This document shows, in pieces, positions 52,598-62,066 of a stretch of 64,000 bases of DNA. Location: positions 124,001-188,000 of the forward strand of contig NZ_JPJE01000018.1 of assembly GCF_000765215.1 (NCBI RefSeq), read 5' to 3'. The notes below the pieces were generated by a model that had not been told where the DNA came from, did not search any database, and saw only the letters and a program-made list of their open reading frames with translations. The DNA is from Eubacterium sp. ER2 (GTDB lineage: Bacteria; Bacillota; Clostridia; Lachnospirales; Lachnospiraceae). The position numbers were made by a program, and so were the translations under genes. Position 1 is the first letter of the stretch. Every line of letters starts with the position of its first letter.

Positions 52598-53953
52598 TTA
52601 TTTTGTCCCTTCTTCTTTTTTCTCCTCCTTTGGGAGTATGACGTTCAGAAGAATGGCCATCAGTGTGGCAACAACAACCGGTGAGCTTCCAAATACGGTA
52701 GTCACCCACTCGGGGAAGGCGGCCAGTGAGCCGGAGGCCTGGGTAATTCCCATGCCGAGAGCCACGGAAAGTCCCACAATGGAGGTGTTCCGGAAGTTCA
52801 TCTCCTGCTGGAAGATGAGCTTGATGCCGGTCATGGCGATGGAGGCGAACACAGATATGGTGGCGCCGCCCAGCACACACTGGGGAATGGTGGTCAGAAG
52901 ACCGGAGAACTTGGGCACAAAGCCGGCGATCATCAGGATGATGGCGGCCAGTCCCAGCACGCAGCGGTTGATGACCTTTGTAGTGGTCACAATACCCACG
53001 TTCTGGCTGTAGGTGGCTGTGGGAAGTCCTCCCAGGAAGGCGCAGAGGATGTTGCTGATGCCGTACATGACAATGCCTCCCTGCAGCTCCTTGTTCTCAG
53101 GCATCCGGTTCATGCTGCCGGATGTTGTGGCGGAGAAGTCTCCGATGGCCTGAATGGAGTTGATGGCGAACAGAAGTCCGATGGCTATGCAGGCGGAGGG
53201 CTCAAAGCTCATGGAAAAGTGCAGCGGCTGCGGAAGCTGGAAGAGCCCGGCGGACTGGACACCGGACAGATCCACAAGGCCAAAGGGGATAGCCAGAATA
53301 TAGCCGGCCACAATACCGATCAGGATGGAGGCCAGCTTAAGGAAGCCTTTGGCAAAGTGATTGAGGCCTGTCACAACAGCCAGCGTAAAAAAGGCTACAA
53401 GCCAGTTCTGCCAGGAGCCGTAGGCATCGCTGGAGGTACCGCCCGCCATATAGTTGACAGCAGTGGGGTACAGAGAAAGGCCGATAGTGAAGACGACGGT
53501 CCCTGTCACAAGGGGCGGGAACAGGATGCGGATCTTCCTTATGCAGAAGCCCACAATGATGGCGACAACGCCGCCTACCACCTGTGCGCCCAGAATGGTG
53601 GCGATGTCGTAGGTGCCTGCAATAGCCTGCATGCTGGGCACGTAGGCAAAGCTGATGCCCATGATGACAGGCAGGGCGCTTCCGAGCTGGAAATTTCCAA
53701 ATTTAATAAACGGGAAAAGCTGGAGCAGTGTGCTGATAGCGGAGCAGAACAGAGCGGCCTGTATGAGAATGACCCTGTCGCTGTCGTTGATCCCGGCCAC
53801 ACCTGCAACAATGATGGACGGCGTGACGCATCCCACGATCATGGCGACTACATGCTGCAGAGCCAGGGGCAGAGCCTGCCCGAAGGACGGCACACCGTTC
53901 AGTTCAAAAACAGACGCGTGTGTTTTCTTGACAGATGAATTTGAACCAGACAT
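52598..53953 (-). CDS. NCS2-family purine (xanthine/uric acid-type) permease
   Basis: A 451-residue permease with about fourteen membrane segments. The NCS2 signature appears as INSIQAIGDFSATT with GLPTATYSQNVGIV, close to the xanthine/uric acid (PbuX/UacT) subgroup. GALP-like FGNFQLGSALPVIMG is present early. The start has AGGAGG upstream. I looked for a purine riboswitch in the 180-base leader and found none. It stands alone. Confidence 0.9.
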   Translation of the reverse strand: MSGSNSSVKKTHASVFELNGVPSFGQALPLALQHVVAMIVGCVTPSIIVAGVAGINDSDRVILIQAALFCSAISTLLQLFPFIKFGNFQLGSALPVIMGISFAYVPSMQAIAGTYDIATILGAQVVGGVVAIIVGFCIRKIRILFPPLVTGTVVFTIGLSLYPTAVNYMAGGTSSDAYGSWQNWLVAFFTLAVVTGLNHFAKGFLKLASILIGIVAGYILAIPFGLVDLSGVQSAGLFQLPQPLHFSMSFEPSACIAIGLLFAINSIQAIGDFSATTSGSMNRMPENKELQGGIVMYGISNILCAFLGGLPTATYSQNVGIVTTTKVINRCVLGLAAIILMIAGFVPKFSGLLTTIPQCVLGGATISVFASIAMTGIKLIFQQEMNFRNTSIVGLSVALGMGITQASGSLAAFPEWVTTVFGSSPVVVATLMAILLNVILPKEEKKEEGTK

Positions 53954-54136
53954 AATTTCCTCCTATGTACTATATAGATTTACCTTTTTCCACTGCGCGG
54001 GCAGGCCGCACAGCAAACTACCATACTACTTTATCACTAAACGGGCGAATTGCAAAGAAGAAAATCAAATCACTGGTAAATTCCTCCGCAATGCGATATA
54101 ATGGGCAAAGCGGTATTTTACAAGGAGGTTTTTGGC

Positions 54137-55009
54137 ATGGCAGATTTTGTGATCACAACAGACTCCAACTCGGATGTCCCGGAAGAATTTCTGGAGCAGT
54201 ACAAAATTCCCGTTATCCCCCAGTACTACATGTTCGGGGACACTGTATACGGGGATGAGATCAAGATGGAGCCGTCAGAATTTTATGAGACCATGAGGAA
54301 GGGAGAGCTTCCCAAATCCATGGCAAACAATCCGGAGGTGATCCGTGAAAAGTTTACGGCTATATTAAAACAGAGAAAGGATATTCTTCACATCGCTTTT
54401 TCCAGCGCCCTCAGCGGCAGCTGCCAGAACGTGCAGGTGGCGGCCAGGGACCTGATGGAGGACTTCCCGGGCAGAAGGATCCTTGTATTTGACTCCCTCA
54501 ACGCCTCCCTGGGCGAAGGGGTATCCGTCATGCGGGCGGCGCAGCTCAAAGAGGAAGGGCGATCCATGGAGGAGATCTATGATACGCTGACAGAGGAGAG
54601 AGACCATATAAATGTGTATTTCACGGTGGACGATCTTCACCATCTCCAGAGAGGCGGACGGGTCTCCAAGACGACGGCTGTGGTGGGCAGCATGATCAAC
54701 ATCAAGCCCCTTCTTACGGTGACGGCCTCCGGGGAGCTGAAGTCTGACGGTACGGTGCGGGGCAGGAAGAAAGCCCTGAAGACTCTGGTGACAAAGATGG
54801 AGCAGTCCCTTGACACGGAGCGCTTCGGCAAGGACAGGCCTGTAGCCATCGTGCACGGAGACTGCCTGGAGGACGCCAGGGCTGTGAAGGAGCAGGTGGC
54901 GGAGCTGGGCTTTGACAATATCGTGATCAATGATGTGAGCCCAAGCATCGGCACCCACGCGGGCCCCGGTGTGGTGGGACTGATCTTTTACGGGAAAACA
55001 GTACAGTAA
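54137..55009 (+). CDS. DegV-family fatty-acid-binding protein
   Basis: A 290-residue cytoplasmic protein that binds fatty acids, in Firmicutes as the FakB partner of the FakA kinase. ITTDSNSDVPEEF opens the fold, and HIAFSSALSGSCQN and HHLQRGGRVSKTTA are conserved. The C-terminal GTHAGPGVVGLIFYG binds the acyl carboxylate. AAGGAGG lies before ATG 54137; the longer frame is not used. No fakA gene is near. Confidence 0.93.
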   Translation: MADFVITTDSNSDVPEEFLEQYKIPVIPQYYMFGDTVYGDEIKMEPSEFYETMRKGELPKSMANNPEVIREKFTAILKQRKDILHIAFSSALSGSCQNVQVAARDLMEDFPGRRILVFDSLNASLGEGVSVMRAAQLKEEGRSMEEIYDTLTEERDHINVYFTVDDLHHLQRGGRVSKTTAVVGSMINIKPLLTVTASGELKSDGTVRGRKKALKTLVTKMEQSLDTERFGKDRPVAIVHGDCLEDARAVKEQVAELGFDNIVINDVSPSIGTHAGPGVVGLIFYGKTVQ

Positions 55010-55110
55010 GGGTACGATAGCAGAGGCTTTACCTGGATTTGACAAAGGCTTAATCCTTTTGTGACAATTGTATGTTAATCTTTCTATATCAACATTTTAG
55101 GACAGTGAGG

Positions 55111-55251
55111 ATGTGGAAGATGAGAAAAGAGAGAAGAAGCCGCAAAAGGATTAAAGCCGATCTGATGAGATCCTACTACAGCATGGAATCAAAGGTGGAC
55201 GCCAAGGCAAGGGAAGTGTTTAAGAGAAAGCCCTACACGGCGGCGCACTAG
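55111..55251 (+). CDS. Small basic ORF, 46 residues
   Basis: A 46-codon ORF starting MWKMRKERRSRKRIKADLMR, with 16 Lys/Arg residues and a helical, amphipathic look. It is followed by a good terminator and preceded by TTGACA at 55039 with a poor -10. The ATG at 55111 or 55120 has only GTGAGG upstream. I do not recognise a family, and a nucleic-acid-binding role is only a guess from charge. Confidence 0.55.
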   Translation: MWKMRKERRSRKRIKADLMRSYYSMESKVDAKAREVFKRKPYTAAH

Positions 55252-55280
55252 AGATGGCATGCGGTACAGATCCTGAGAGT

Positions 55281-55325
55281 ATCCCATATCAGTCCGGAAA
55301 GAAAAGACGGATATGGGATTTTTTT
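55281..55325 (+). terminator. Terminator after the small basic ORF
   Basis: ATCCCATATC (55281-55290) pairs exactly with GATATGGGAT (55310-55319), followed by a run of T residues to 55325. Confidence 0.88.
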
Positions 55326-55376
55326 CTGCTTAAATGCAAAGGCAGCTAAAAAACATAGGAAGAGGCATTCAGTATT

Positions 55377-56291
55377 ATGACAAATATGGAAAGAAGAGAG
55401 GCGATGAGAGGGATGTCCATCGCCCTCATTGGAGGGATATTCTGGGGACTGGCAGGCGTCTTTGGACAGTTCTTATTTGAGTATAAGGGGACAAACGCCA
55501 GGTGGCTTGTCAGCGTCCGGCTTGTGATCGCGGGCATCCTGCTCCTGTCCACAGTGCTTGTCAAGCAGAGGAATACCTTCTGGAAGATCTGGACAGACAA
55601 AAGGGACGCTCTTATCCTTGTCCTCTTTGCCATCTTCGGGATGGCTGGCTGCCAGCTCTCCTACTACACGGCGGTGGAGCTCTCCAACGCGGGGACAGCC
55701 ACGGTGCTGCAGTACACAGCGCCGGTGCTGATCCTGGGGTATGAGTCTGTCCGCATGAGGAGGTGCCCGAAGGGCTTTGAGATTGCAGCCCTGATCCTGG
55801 CGCTGGGAGGGACGTTTCTTCTGGCCACCCACGGAAATGTCCGAACCATGGCCCTTTCCGGGGAGGCTCTGGCCTGGGGGCTTTTGTCCGCGGTCATGAT
55901 GGCTGTGTATAATCTGCTCCCCACAAAGCTTATGAAAAAGTACGGCACCTTCTGTGTCATCGGCTGGGGTATGCTGGTGGGCGGCATTGTGCTGTCCGCC
56001 TTTACCCGCCCCTGGCATGTGGCCGGGCACTGGGATCTGGAGGCGGTGGGAGCTCTGGCGGTGGTCATCGTTGTGGGAACAGTGCTGTCCTTCTCCTTCT
56101 ATATGGAGGGAGTGCGTATGATCGGGGCGGCAAAGGCCAGCCTGCTGGCCTCTGTGGAGCCTGTCACAGCCACTGTGGCATCGGCCCTTATCATGCATGT
56201 TGTGTTTGCGGGGATAGATGTGGCTGGCATCCTGTGCATTCTGGCTGCGGTGCTCCTTTTATCTCTGCCGGGACTGAAAAAAGACAGGTAA
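55377..56291 (+). CDS. EamA/DMT-superfamily transporter
   Basis: A 304-residue transporter with ten hydrophobic segments in two EamA repeats (GIFWGLAGVFGQFL, then GLLSAVMMAVYNLLP). The C-terminal EPVTATVASALIM is typical of the family. Met4 at 55386 is an alternative start. The substrate is unknown; family members export amino acids or metabolites. It is 54 bases ahead of the DUF362 gene. Confidence 0.9.
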   Translation: MTNMERREAMRGMSIALIGGIFWGLAGVFGQFLFEYKGTNARWLVSVRLVIAGILLLSTVLVKQRNTFWKIWTDKRDALILVLFAIFGMAGCQLSYYTAVELSNAGTATVLQYTAPVLILGYESVRMRRCPKGFEIAALILALGGTFLLATHGNVRTMALSGEALAWGLLSAVMMAVYNLLPTKLMKKYGTFCVIGWGMLVGGIVLSAFTRPWHVAGHWDLEAVGALAVVIVVGTVLSFSFYMEGVRMIGAAKASLLASVEPVTATVASALIMHVVFAGIDVAGILCILAAVLLLSLPGLKKDR

Positions 56292-56345
56292 TGGAAAGAT
56301 ACAGAGAAATCCAGAAAAAATATAAAGAATAAAGAGGAGAAAGCA

Positions 56346-57470
56346 ATGGAAAAATCAAAAGTGTATTTTACTGACCTCCGGGCTCTGCCTGGAACCAACC
56401 TTCCCCGGAAGCTGCAGAAGCTGATCAAAAAGGCGGGCATCGGGGAGATTGATTTTGAGAAGAAGATGACGGCCATCAAGATCCATTTCGGAGAGCCGGG
56501 CAATCTGTCTTTCCTTCGGCCAAACTATGCCAAGGCGGTGGCAGACGTGATCAAGGAGCTGGGAGGACGTCCCTTCCTGACAGACTGCAACACACTCTAT
56601 GTGGGCAGAAGAAAGGATGCGCTGGAGCACCTTTCCGCAGCCTATGAGAACGGGTTTAACATCCTATCCACAGGCTGCCATATTATTATTGCCGACGGCC
56701 TGAAGGGGACAGATGAGGCCTATGTGCCGGTGCGGGGAGGAGAGCTGGTCAAGGAGGCGAAGATCGGCCGGGCCATTATGGACGCGGACATCTTTATCAG
56801 CCTCAACCATTTTAAAGGGCATGAGGCCACCGGATTCGGCGGAGCCCTCAAGAACATTGGCATGGGCTGCGGGAGCAGAGCCGGCAAGATGGAGCAGCAC
56901 AATAGCGGCAAGCCGACTGTGGACAGGGAGCACTGTGTGGGCTGCCGCGTCTGTTCAAAGAACTGCGCCCACGGCGCTATTTCCTTCCCGGAGAAGAAGG
57001 CCAGCATTGACCACGACAAATGCGTGGGCTGCGGACGGTGCCTGGGAGCCTGCAACTTTGACGCCATCTACAACGAGAACAGCTCCGCGGTGAAGGATCT
57101 GGATATGAAGATCGCGGAGTACTCCAAGGCGGTGCTGGACGGCAGACCGAATTTCCACATCAACCTGGTCATCGATGTATCGCCCTACTGTGACTGCCAT
57201 GCGGAGAACGATCTTCCCATCCTGCCGGATGTGGGCATGTTCGCCAGCTTTGATCCGGTGGCCCTGGACCAGGCCTGCGCGGATGCCTGCAACGCGCAGC
57301 AGCCCATACCGGGAAGCCTTCTGGACGACCGGATGCACGAGCGCGATTTCTGCGATCACCACGACCACTTTGTCAACACCACGCCGGAGAGCGAGTGGGA
57401 GACCTGTCTGGCCCATGCGGAGAAGATCGGCATCGGCACAAGGGAGTATGAGCTGATCGAAGTGAAATAG
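56346..57470 (+). CDS. DUF362 iron-sulfur protein with two 4Fe-4S sites
   Basis: A 374-residue protein. Residues 1-190 and 270-374 form the DUF362 fold (IKIHFGEPGNLSFLRP, LNHFKGHEATGFGGALKN, PDVGMFASFDPVALDQA). Residues about 195-245 hold two ferredoxin-like clusters, CVGCRVCSKNCAHGAI and CVGCGRCLGACNFDAI. It may bind a flavin or another redox partner. AGAGGAGAAAGC precedes the ATG. A DUF362 ferredoxin of this size is frequent in Clostridia, but I know of no agreed reaction. Confidence 0.9.
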   Translation: MEKSKVYFTDLRALPGTNLPRKLQKLIKKAGIGEIDFEKKMTAIKIHFGEPGNLSFLRPNYAKAVADVIKELGGRPFLTDCNTLYVGRRKDALEHLSAAYENGFNILSTGCHIIIADGLKGTDEAYVPVRGGELVKEAKIGRAIMDADIFISLNHFKGHEATGFGGALKNIGMGCGSRAGKMEQHNSGKPTVDREHCVGCRVCSKNCAHGAISFPEKKASIDHDKCVGCGRCLGACNFDAIYNENSSAVKDLDMKIAEYSKAVLDGRPNFHINLVIDVSPYCDCHAENDLPILPDVGMFASFDPVALDQACADACNAQQPIPGSLLDDRMHERDFCDHHDHFVNTTPESEWETCLAHAEKIGIGTREYELIEVK

Positions 57471-57504
57471 AGGACACAATGATTATAAAGTGAGACAGAC
57501 GGCA

Positions 57505-57556
57505 AAAAGCTGACCCTGCCGAGGCGACAAAGGCCTCTAGCGCAGGGTCAGCTTTT
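57505..57556. terminator. Bidirectional terminator between the DUF362 and VWA genes
   Basis: A 15-bp stem, AAAAGCTGACCCTGC (57505-57519) with 57542-57556. The right arm covers the last codons of the VWA gene. Confidence 0.88.
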
Positions 57557-59303
57557 GTATCTGCTGCTGTATGAGCACCCCGGCGGCCTCGCTGAAGCGC
57601 TCCATTTTCTCTATGCGGACAAAATCATTGCCAAAGATCTCCCGGGCGGCGCTGGTGTCCCCGTCGGCGCCGGTCAGGATGCCGCACACGTATACATCCT
57701 TTTTCCGCAGGGCCCGGACCTCAGCGGCAGTGTCCTTCACGCCGGCCTGACCGGAGTAGTCCTGGCTCACAAGCCTCCTGGAGGAACCGGCTGGGGTGGC
57801 GGGGATCCGCCGGTCGTCGTTAGGGCTGGCGTCGGTGAGGACGATGAGAAGGCGATTCCTTGCAGGAGAGTCCTCCATCAGGTGCCCGGCGCCCCGGAGG
57901 GCCAGGCCGTCCCTGTTCCATCCGGCCGCGAAATACCGGAAGATGTGCTCCGCCTGTCCCGGATCTGTCTGGCTGTAGTCCACAAACCTCTGTAGGACCG
58001 TGTAGCCCCGGACGCTGAGAAAGGAGAAGACCTGTACCGGTATGCGGCAAAGCTGCAGGCTTCGGGCGATGACATAGCCCTGGGCCGCGATGATCTCCTG
58101 GCTCTGAAGCCGTGAGGCGGAGGCGTCCAGCATCAGATCCACAGAGAAGTCTGCCTCCGACTCATCCAGCGTGTCCATGAAGACCCGTGGATCGTCCAGG
58201 TAGAGTCCCCTCCAGATCTGGGAGGGGAAGAGGACGCCGGACCGGCTGCGGACCCGGATGGGCTGGGGATAGACCAGAAGACTGCTTCGTATCTGTTCCG
58301 AGAGCCGGGTGATGCTGGCCCTGTAGAGCCTGTATCTGCCCTGGAAATGTGCTTTATTCCTGTACATCTGGGCGGCGGCGTCCCGCCGAACCTTCTGCAC
58401 CGCGGTGTCCGGGGAGGGGGCGGCTCCCTGCTGGCCGTCTGTAAAATAGAGATGGCATCTGGCATGGGCGTCCCGGCACAGCTCATCCTCGATCCGCCGC
58501 CATTCCTCCTCCGTGTACAGAGGCTTTCCAAAGCAGCCCTCTATATAGAGGAGATCCGCCTTCTGGACAGCCGGGTTCTGGCGGCCCACATCCAGGCCTC
58601 TGCGTCCTTCGGCGACCCGGCCCTCCCCGGGGATGACGCCGGTCATGAGGAGCGTGTCCGTGCGGACCAGGCGGGAGGGGAGTCTGCGAAGAAGGAAGCG
58701 GCGGAGCTTTTGGCGAAGGCCGGCCAGGACAGAGGGACGTCCGGGGGAGGAGAGGATCGGGAAATATCTGCGGAAGACCTGAAGGGTCCGCTCTCTGATC
58801 TCCTGCGCTGTCATGGCCCCATCGTACTGGAGGTCTGCAAAGAGTCGCCTCTCCCAGGGGTTCACAAGGCCCGCCTCCTTTCCCAGGACCAGACGGCACC
58901 GGGCTGCCTGGAGAGCGTAGACAAGACTGTTCTGGGCCATCCACTGCTGCCGGGATCGGGACAGCTCCTGGGCGAAGAATGTTTCTGCATGGCGCAGGCG
59001 CATTTCGGACAGCACAGGCCGCTGGGCTGATTCCCTCTCATAGGCGCAGCTTTCCAGGGCGACCCAGAGAAGGCCGTCCAGCGTTTCCCGGAGGAAAGAG
59101 CGGTTGATCTGGTCAAAGAGCTCCCCCATGATGTCCGGGTCATACCACTTGTGTACATATCCGATGATGGAGTTCATGTAAAAGTCCGGCTCCCCGTCCT
59201 GCCAGAAGGCGGTGAAGGAAGGGGTGAAGGAGTAGTCGCCGGCGGCAGTCCATATGATATTTAGAGCCCGCCTCTGAGGGCGGGGAAGCTTCTTTTCCTG
59301 CAT
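57537..59303 (-). CDS. VWA-domain protein partnering a MoxR ATPase
   Basis: About 588 residues. The C-terminal von Willebrand A domain (about 390-588) has a MIDAS in DLMLDASASRLQSQE and a Thr/Asp pair in LTDASPNDDR. The N-terminal part is Arg-rich and helical. The start MQEKKLPRPQR at 59303 follows AGAGAGG; the longer frame would overlap the upstream gene. It is directly downstream of the AAA gene, as in NorQ/NorD, CbbQ/CbbO and RavA/ViaA pairs. These remodel or activate other proteins, but no client gene is beside it. Confidence 0.87.
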   Translation of the reverse strand: MQEKKLPRPQRRALNIIWTAAGDYSFTPSFTAFWQDGEPDFYMNSIIGYVHKWYDPDIMGELFDQINRSFLRETLDGLLWVALESCAYERESAQRPVLSEMRLRHAETFFAQELSRSRQQWMAQNSLVYALQAARCRLVLGKEAGLVNPWERRLFADLQYDGAMTAQEIRERTLQVFRRYFPILSSPGRPSVLAGLRQKLRRFLLRRLPSRLVRTDTLLMTGVIPGEGRVAEGRRGLDVGRQNPAVQKADLLYIEGCFGKPLYTEEEWRRIEDELCRDAHARCHLYFTDGQQGAAPSPDTAVQKVRRDAAAQMYRNKAHFQGRYRLYRASITRLSEQIRSSLLVYPQPIRVRSRSGVLFPSQIWRGLYLDDPRVFMDTLDESEADFSVDLMLDASASRLQSQEIIAAQGYVIARSLQLCRIPVQVFSFLSVRGYTVLQRFVDYSQTDPGQAEHIFRYFAAGWNRDGLALRGAGHLMEDSPARNRLLIVLTDASPNDDRRIPATPAGSSRRLVSQDYSGQAGVKDTAAEVRALRKKDVYVCGILTGADGDTSAAREIFGNDFVRIEKMERFSEAAGVLIQQQIQKLTLR

Positions 59304-59325
59304 GTTCTGGTATACCGCCTCTCTG

Positions 59326-60231
59326 CTACGGCCGGAAGATGGCCTGTGCGTCTGTCTTTTTGGAAATCCTGGATGCGATGATATCCCGAACAAGGGACTG
59401 CTCGTACTCGTCCGGGGTCTTGTTTGTCAGGCCCATGTCCAGAGCCTGACAAGGGGCCAGCCCTCCCTGCATCATCCGCAGAGCACCGGTGAGTCCCCGC
59501 AGATCCAGTACCTTTTCCGTCAGCTCACCGCTCCTGCATTTATCCCTTATATCAATGAAAAGAGAGGTGAACTGCCGGACATAGTCAGGCTTCATGGCGG
59601 GAAACTCTCTGGTGAGCAGACGGGAGAGATCCTCCTTTGCGATTTCCGGCATGATAAGGATCATAAAGCGGGAGGAGAGCGCCTCGTTCAGTTCCCGCGT
59701 CCCGGCATAGCCGTAGTTCATAGTGGCGATGAACCGGGTGGCGCCGTGGATCCGGATTTTTTTATATCCGGGGATCTGGACAAAGCGGCGGAAGTCCAGG
59801 ACTGAGTGGAGGACTGCCAGAGCCTCATTCCTGGCCATATTGATCTCATCCAGCACACAGAAGCCTCCCCCTGCGGCAGCCTCGCTGACCGGGCCGGGGC
59901 GGAAGGTGACCTCCCCGTTTTTAAATGTGTCTGTCCCCAGCATGGACGCCGCGTCGGCATTGATGTGGAGGGAGACGTTGTATACCGGCCGCCCGAAGGC
60001 GGCAGCCAGATTTTCCGCCAGCACGTTTTTCCCGGTGGCTTTGGCCCCCGCCAGGAGCAGGTTTTCGCCGGCCAGAAGAGCCTGGGCAGCCTGTTCCCAC
60101 ACGTTCCTTCCATAATAAAAATAGCGGGGCGTTTCCGCAGCCTCCGTCTCCAGCGCATAGGCTTTCCTGAATTCCTTTATCCCATTGATCACCTGTGGAT
60201 CGATCTGTTCTTCCTCTAAAAATTTCAGCAC
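59326..60231 (-). CDS. MoxR-family AAA ATPase
   Basis: A 301-residue ATPase. Walker A is GAKATGKN, with Ala and Lys in place of the usual Gly residues (GxxxxGKN), Walker B is FCVLDEINMARNEA, and ATMNYGYAGTRELN is the sensor-1 region. GTG 60231 is preferred because GCGAGGG lies before it and a TATAAT lies close to the ATG at 60252. It is 22 bases ahead of the VWA gene. Confidence 0.87.
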   Translation of the reverse strand: MLKFLEEEQIDPQVINGIKEFRKAYALETEAAETPRYFYYGRNVWEQAAQALLAGENLLLAGAKATGKNVLAENLAAAFGRPVYNVSLHINADAASMLGTDTFKNGEVTFRPGPVSEAAAGGGFCVLDEINMARNEALAVLHSVLDFRRFVQIPGYKKIRIHGATRFIATMNYGYAGTRELNEALSSRFMILIMPEIAKEDLSRLLTREFPAMKPDYVRQFTSLFIDIRDKCRSGELTEKVLDLRGLTGALRMMQGGLAPCQALDMGLTNKTPDEYEQSLVRDIIASRISKKTDAQAIFRP

Positions 60232-60358
60232 AATGATCCCTCGCTTCCTCATAAATTGACAGGTGTATTATATCACTTTGGTAAAAAAATGAGAAGAATA
60301 GTCGGAATACTGAAAAAAATATTAAAATAGATCAAGAGATATTGATTAAAAAAGTTTC

Positions 60359-60398
60359 TTTACTTTTAAAATTCGCACTGTTATACTAAATTAGTGCG
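60359..60398 (+). promoter_or_regulatory. Promoter of cstA with a dyad over the -10
   Basis: TTTACT (60359-60364), 17 bases and TATACT (60382-60387). CGCACT (60374-60379) and AGTGCG (60393-60398) form an inverted repeat around the -10, a likely operator. Confidence 0.65.
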
Positions 60399-60439
60399 TA
60401 AAAGTGTAGTTTATGGAATGAGAAAAAGGAGGGAAACAT

Positions 60440-61915
60440 ATGGCAACTTTTATTATCGGTCTCGTGATCCTGTTCGTCGGCGCTGCGCTGTACGGCAAAT
60501 TCTGCGAGCATGTATTTGGGCCTGATGACAGGAAGACTCCTGCCTACACAAAACAGGACGGTCTGGACTATGTTCCCATGAGAGAGTGGAAGAACAGTCT
60601 GATCAACCTGCTGAATATTGCAGGTACAGGCCCGATCCTTGGACCTATCCAGGGAATTCTTTTCGGGCCTATCGCATTTATCACGATCCCTATCGGAAAT
60701 ATTATCGGCGGCGCTATGCACGATTACTTTTCCGGTATGATCTGTCTGCGTGACGGAGGTACACAGATGCCGGATATGATCCGCAGATACAGCAACAAAG
60801 GCGTGTACACTGTTTACCAGATTTTCTGCAGTCTGCTGCTTCTTCTGGTAGGCGCTGTATTTATCTACACACCTGGCGACATTGCCGCGACACAGGTGTT
60901 CGGCTTTGACGGAAAGGCAACCTCCGTTTCCACATGGGTGATCTACGGTGTGATCTTTGTTTACTACCTGGTCGCTACTGTATTCCCCATCGACAAGATC
61001 ATCGGACGTATCTACCCGATCTTCGGAGCAATCCTTCTGTTCTCCGCACTCGGCGTATTTGTCGGCCTTTTTGCAAAGGGCTACCCGCTGATCAACATCT
61101 GGGACAACTGGAACGGCGCTCTTGTATCCTACGGTGACTATTTCAGTGCAAACCACTTTATCCCGATCTTCTTCATCACGGTGGCATGTGGTATTCTGTC
61201 TGGATTCCACTCCACACAGACAGCCATCATCTCCCGTACAATGAAGAGCGAGCGCCAGGGCCGCATGACATTCTACAACATGATGGTTCTGGAGGGATTC
61301 ATCGCTATGGTTTGGGCTGCAGGCGCCATGGGCGTTTACAACCTGGGACTGCAGGCTGCGGATGCTTCACTTGCCACAGCTACCATCGGTGTTGTCTGCA
61401 AGGATATCCTTGGACCTGTGGGCGGCGTGATCGCTCTTCTGGGCGTCATCGTACTTCCCATCACATCCGGAGATACAGCCCTTCGCTCCCTGCGTATGGC
61501 CATCTCTGATGCCCTTCACCTTGATCAGAAAAATGTGAAAAAACGTCTGGGCCTGGCAGCTGTTATCTTCATCCTGGTTGCTGTCATCCTTGTATTTGCA
61601 AAGAGCAATGCGGAAGGATTCAACATCCTGTGGCGTTACTTCGCATGGTCAAACCAGACGCTGTCGCTGTTCGCCTTCATCGCCATCTCTGTATGGATGT
61701 TTGAGAACGGAAAAGCAAAATTTGTCTGGATGCCTCTGATCCCGGGCGCATGGTATGCCTTTGTCACAATTACATACATTGTAAACGCCAAGATCGGCTT
61801 CAATGTACCGTGGGGCGCATCCTATGTGATCGGTGTCATTGCGGCAGCCGTTTATGTCGCACTCATTATCTGGTACGGCAAAAAGCGCGCGGCACGCAAG
61901 GCGCAGAACGCATAA
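60440..61915 (+). CDS. cstA: Carbon starvation protein CstA (peptide/pyruvate transporter)
   Basis: A 491-residue membrane protein with about twelve to thirteen hydrophobic segments. CstA signatures include NIAGTGPILGPIQG, GAMHDYFSGMICLRDGG and GFHSTQTAIISRTM. CstA-type proteins import peptides or pyruvate. AAAAAGGAGGGAAAC precedes the ATG. Codon use is like that of a highly expressed gene. No linked BtsS/YpdA-type two-component genes are in the window. Confidence 0.94.
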   Translation: MATFIIGLVILFVGAALYGKFCEHVFGPDDRKTPAYTKQDGLDYVPMREWKNSLINLLNIAGTGPILGPIQGILFGPIAFITIPIGNIIGGAMHDYFSGMICLRDGGTQMPDMIRRYSNKGVYTVYQIFCSLLLLLVGAVFIYTPGDIAATQVFGFDGKATSVSTWVIYGVIFVYYLVATVFPIDKIIGRIYPIFGAILLFSALGVFVGLFAKGYPLINIWDNWNGALVSYGDYFSANHFIPIFFITVACGILSGFHSTQTAIISRTMKSERQGRMTFYNMMVLEGFIAMVWAAGAMGVYNLGLQAADASLATATIGVVCKDILGPVGGVIALLGVIVLPITSGDTALRSLRMAISDALHLDQKNVKKRLGLAAVIFILVAVILVFAKSNAEGFNILWRYFAWSNQTLSLFAFIAISVWMFENGKAKFVWMPLIPGAWYAFVTITYIVNAKIGFNVPWGASYVIGVIAAAVYVALIIWYGKKRAARKAQNA

Positions 61916-61948
61916 TGTAACAGAACCATATACACTTTGCATAGAGAG

Positions 61949-61977
61949 GGGCAGGGCCTTGACGGTCCTGCCCTTTG
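61949..61977 (+). terminator. Terminator after cstA
   Basis: A 10-bp stem with one G-U pair, GGGCAGGGCC (61949-61958) with GGTCCTGCCC (61964-61973), followed by a short T-run. Confidence 0.7.
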
Positions 61978-62066
61978 TCTGCGCGATAAAATTTAGTTTC
62001 CCGAAGAAATGATCTTTGCCGGAAAATGATTTTACAAGAGAAATGATTTTGAGAGAGGTGAATGAG

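Noticed and set aside
53954-54136. Possible purine riboswitch before the NCS2 permease
   Set aside because: No three-way junction or conserved loop sequences of the purine class on the minus strand.
61980-62066. Possible fluoride riboswitch before crcB
   Set aside because: The conserved GG-GAUGG and pseudoknot sequences are missing; only AT-rich GAAATGAT-like repeats are present.
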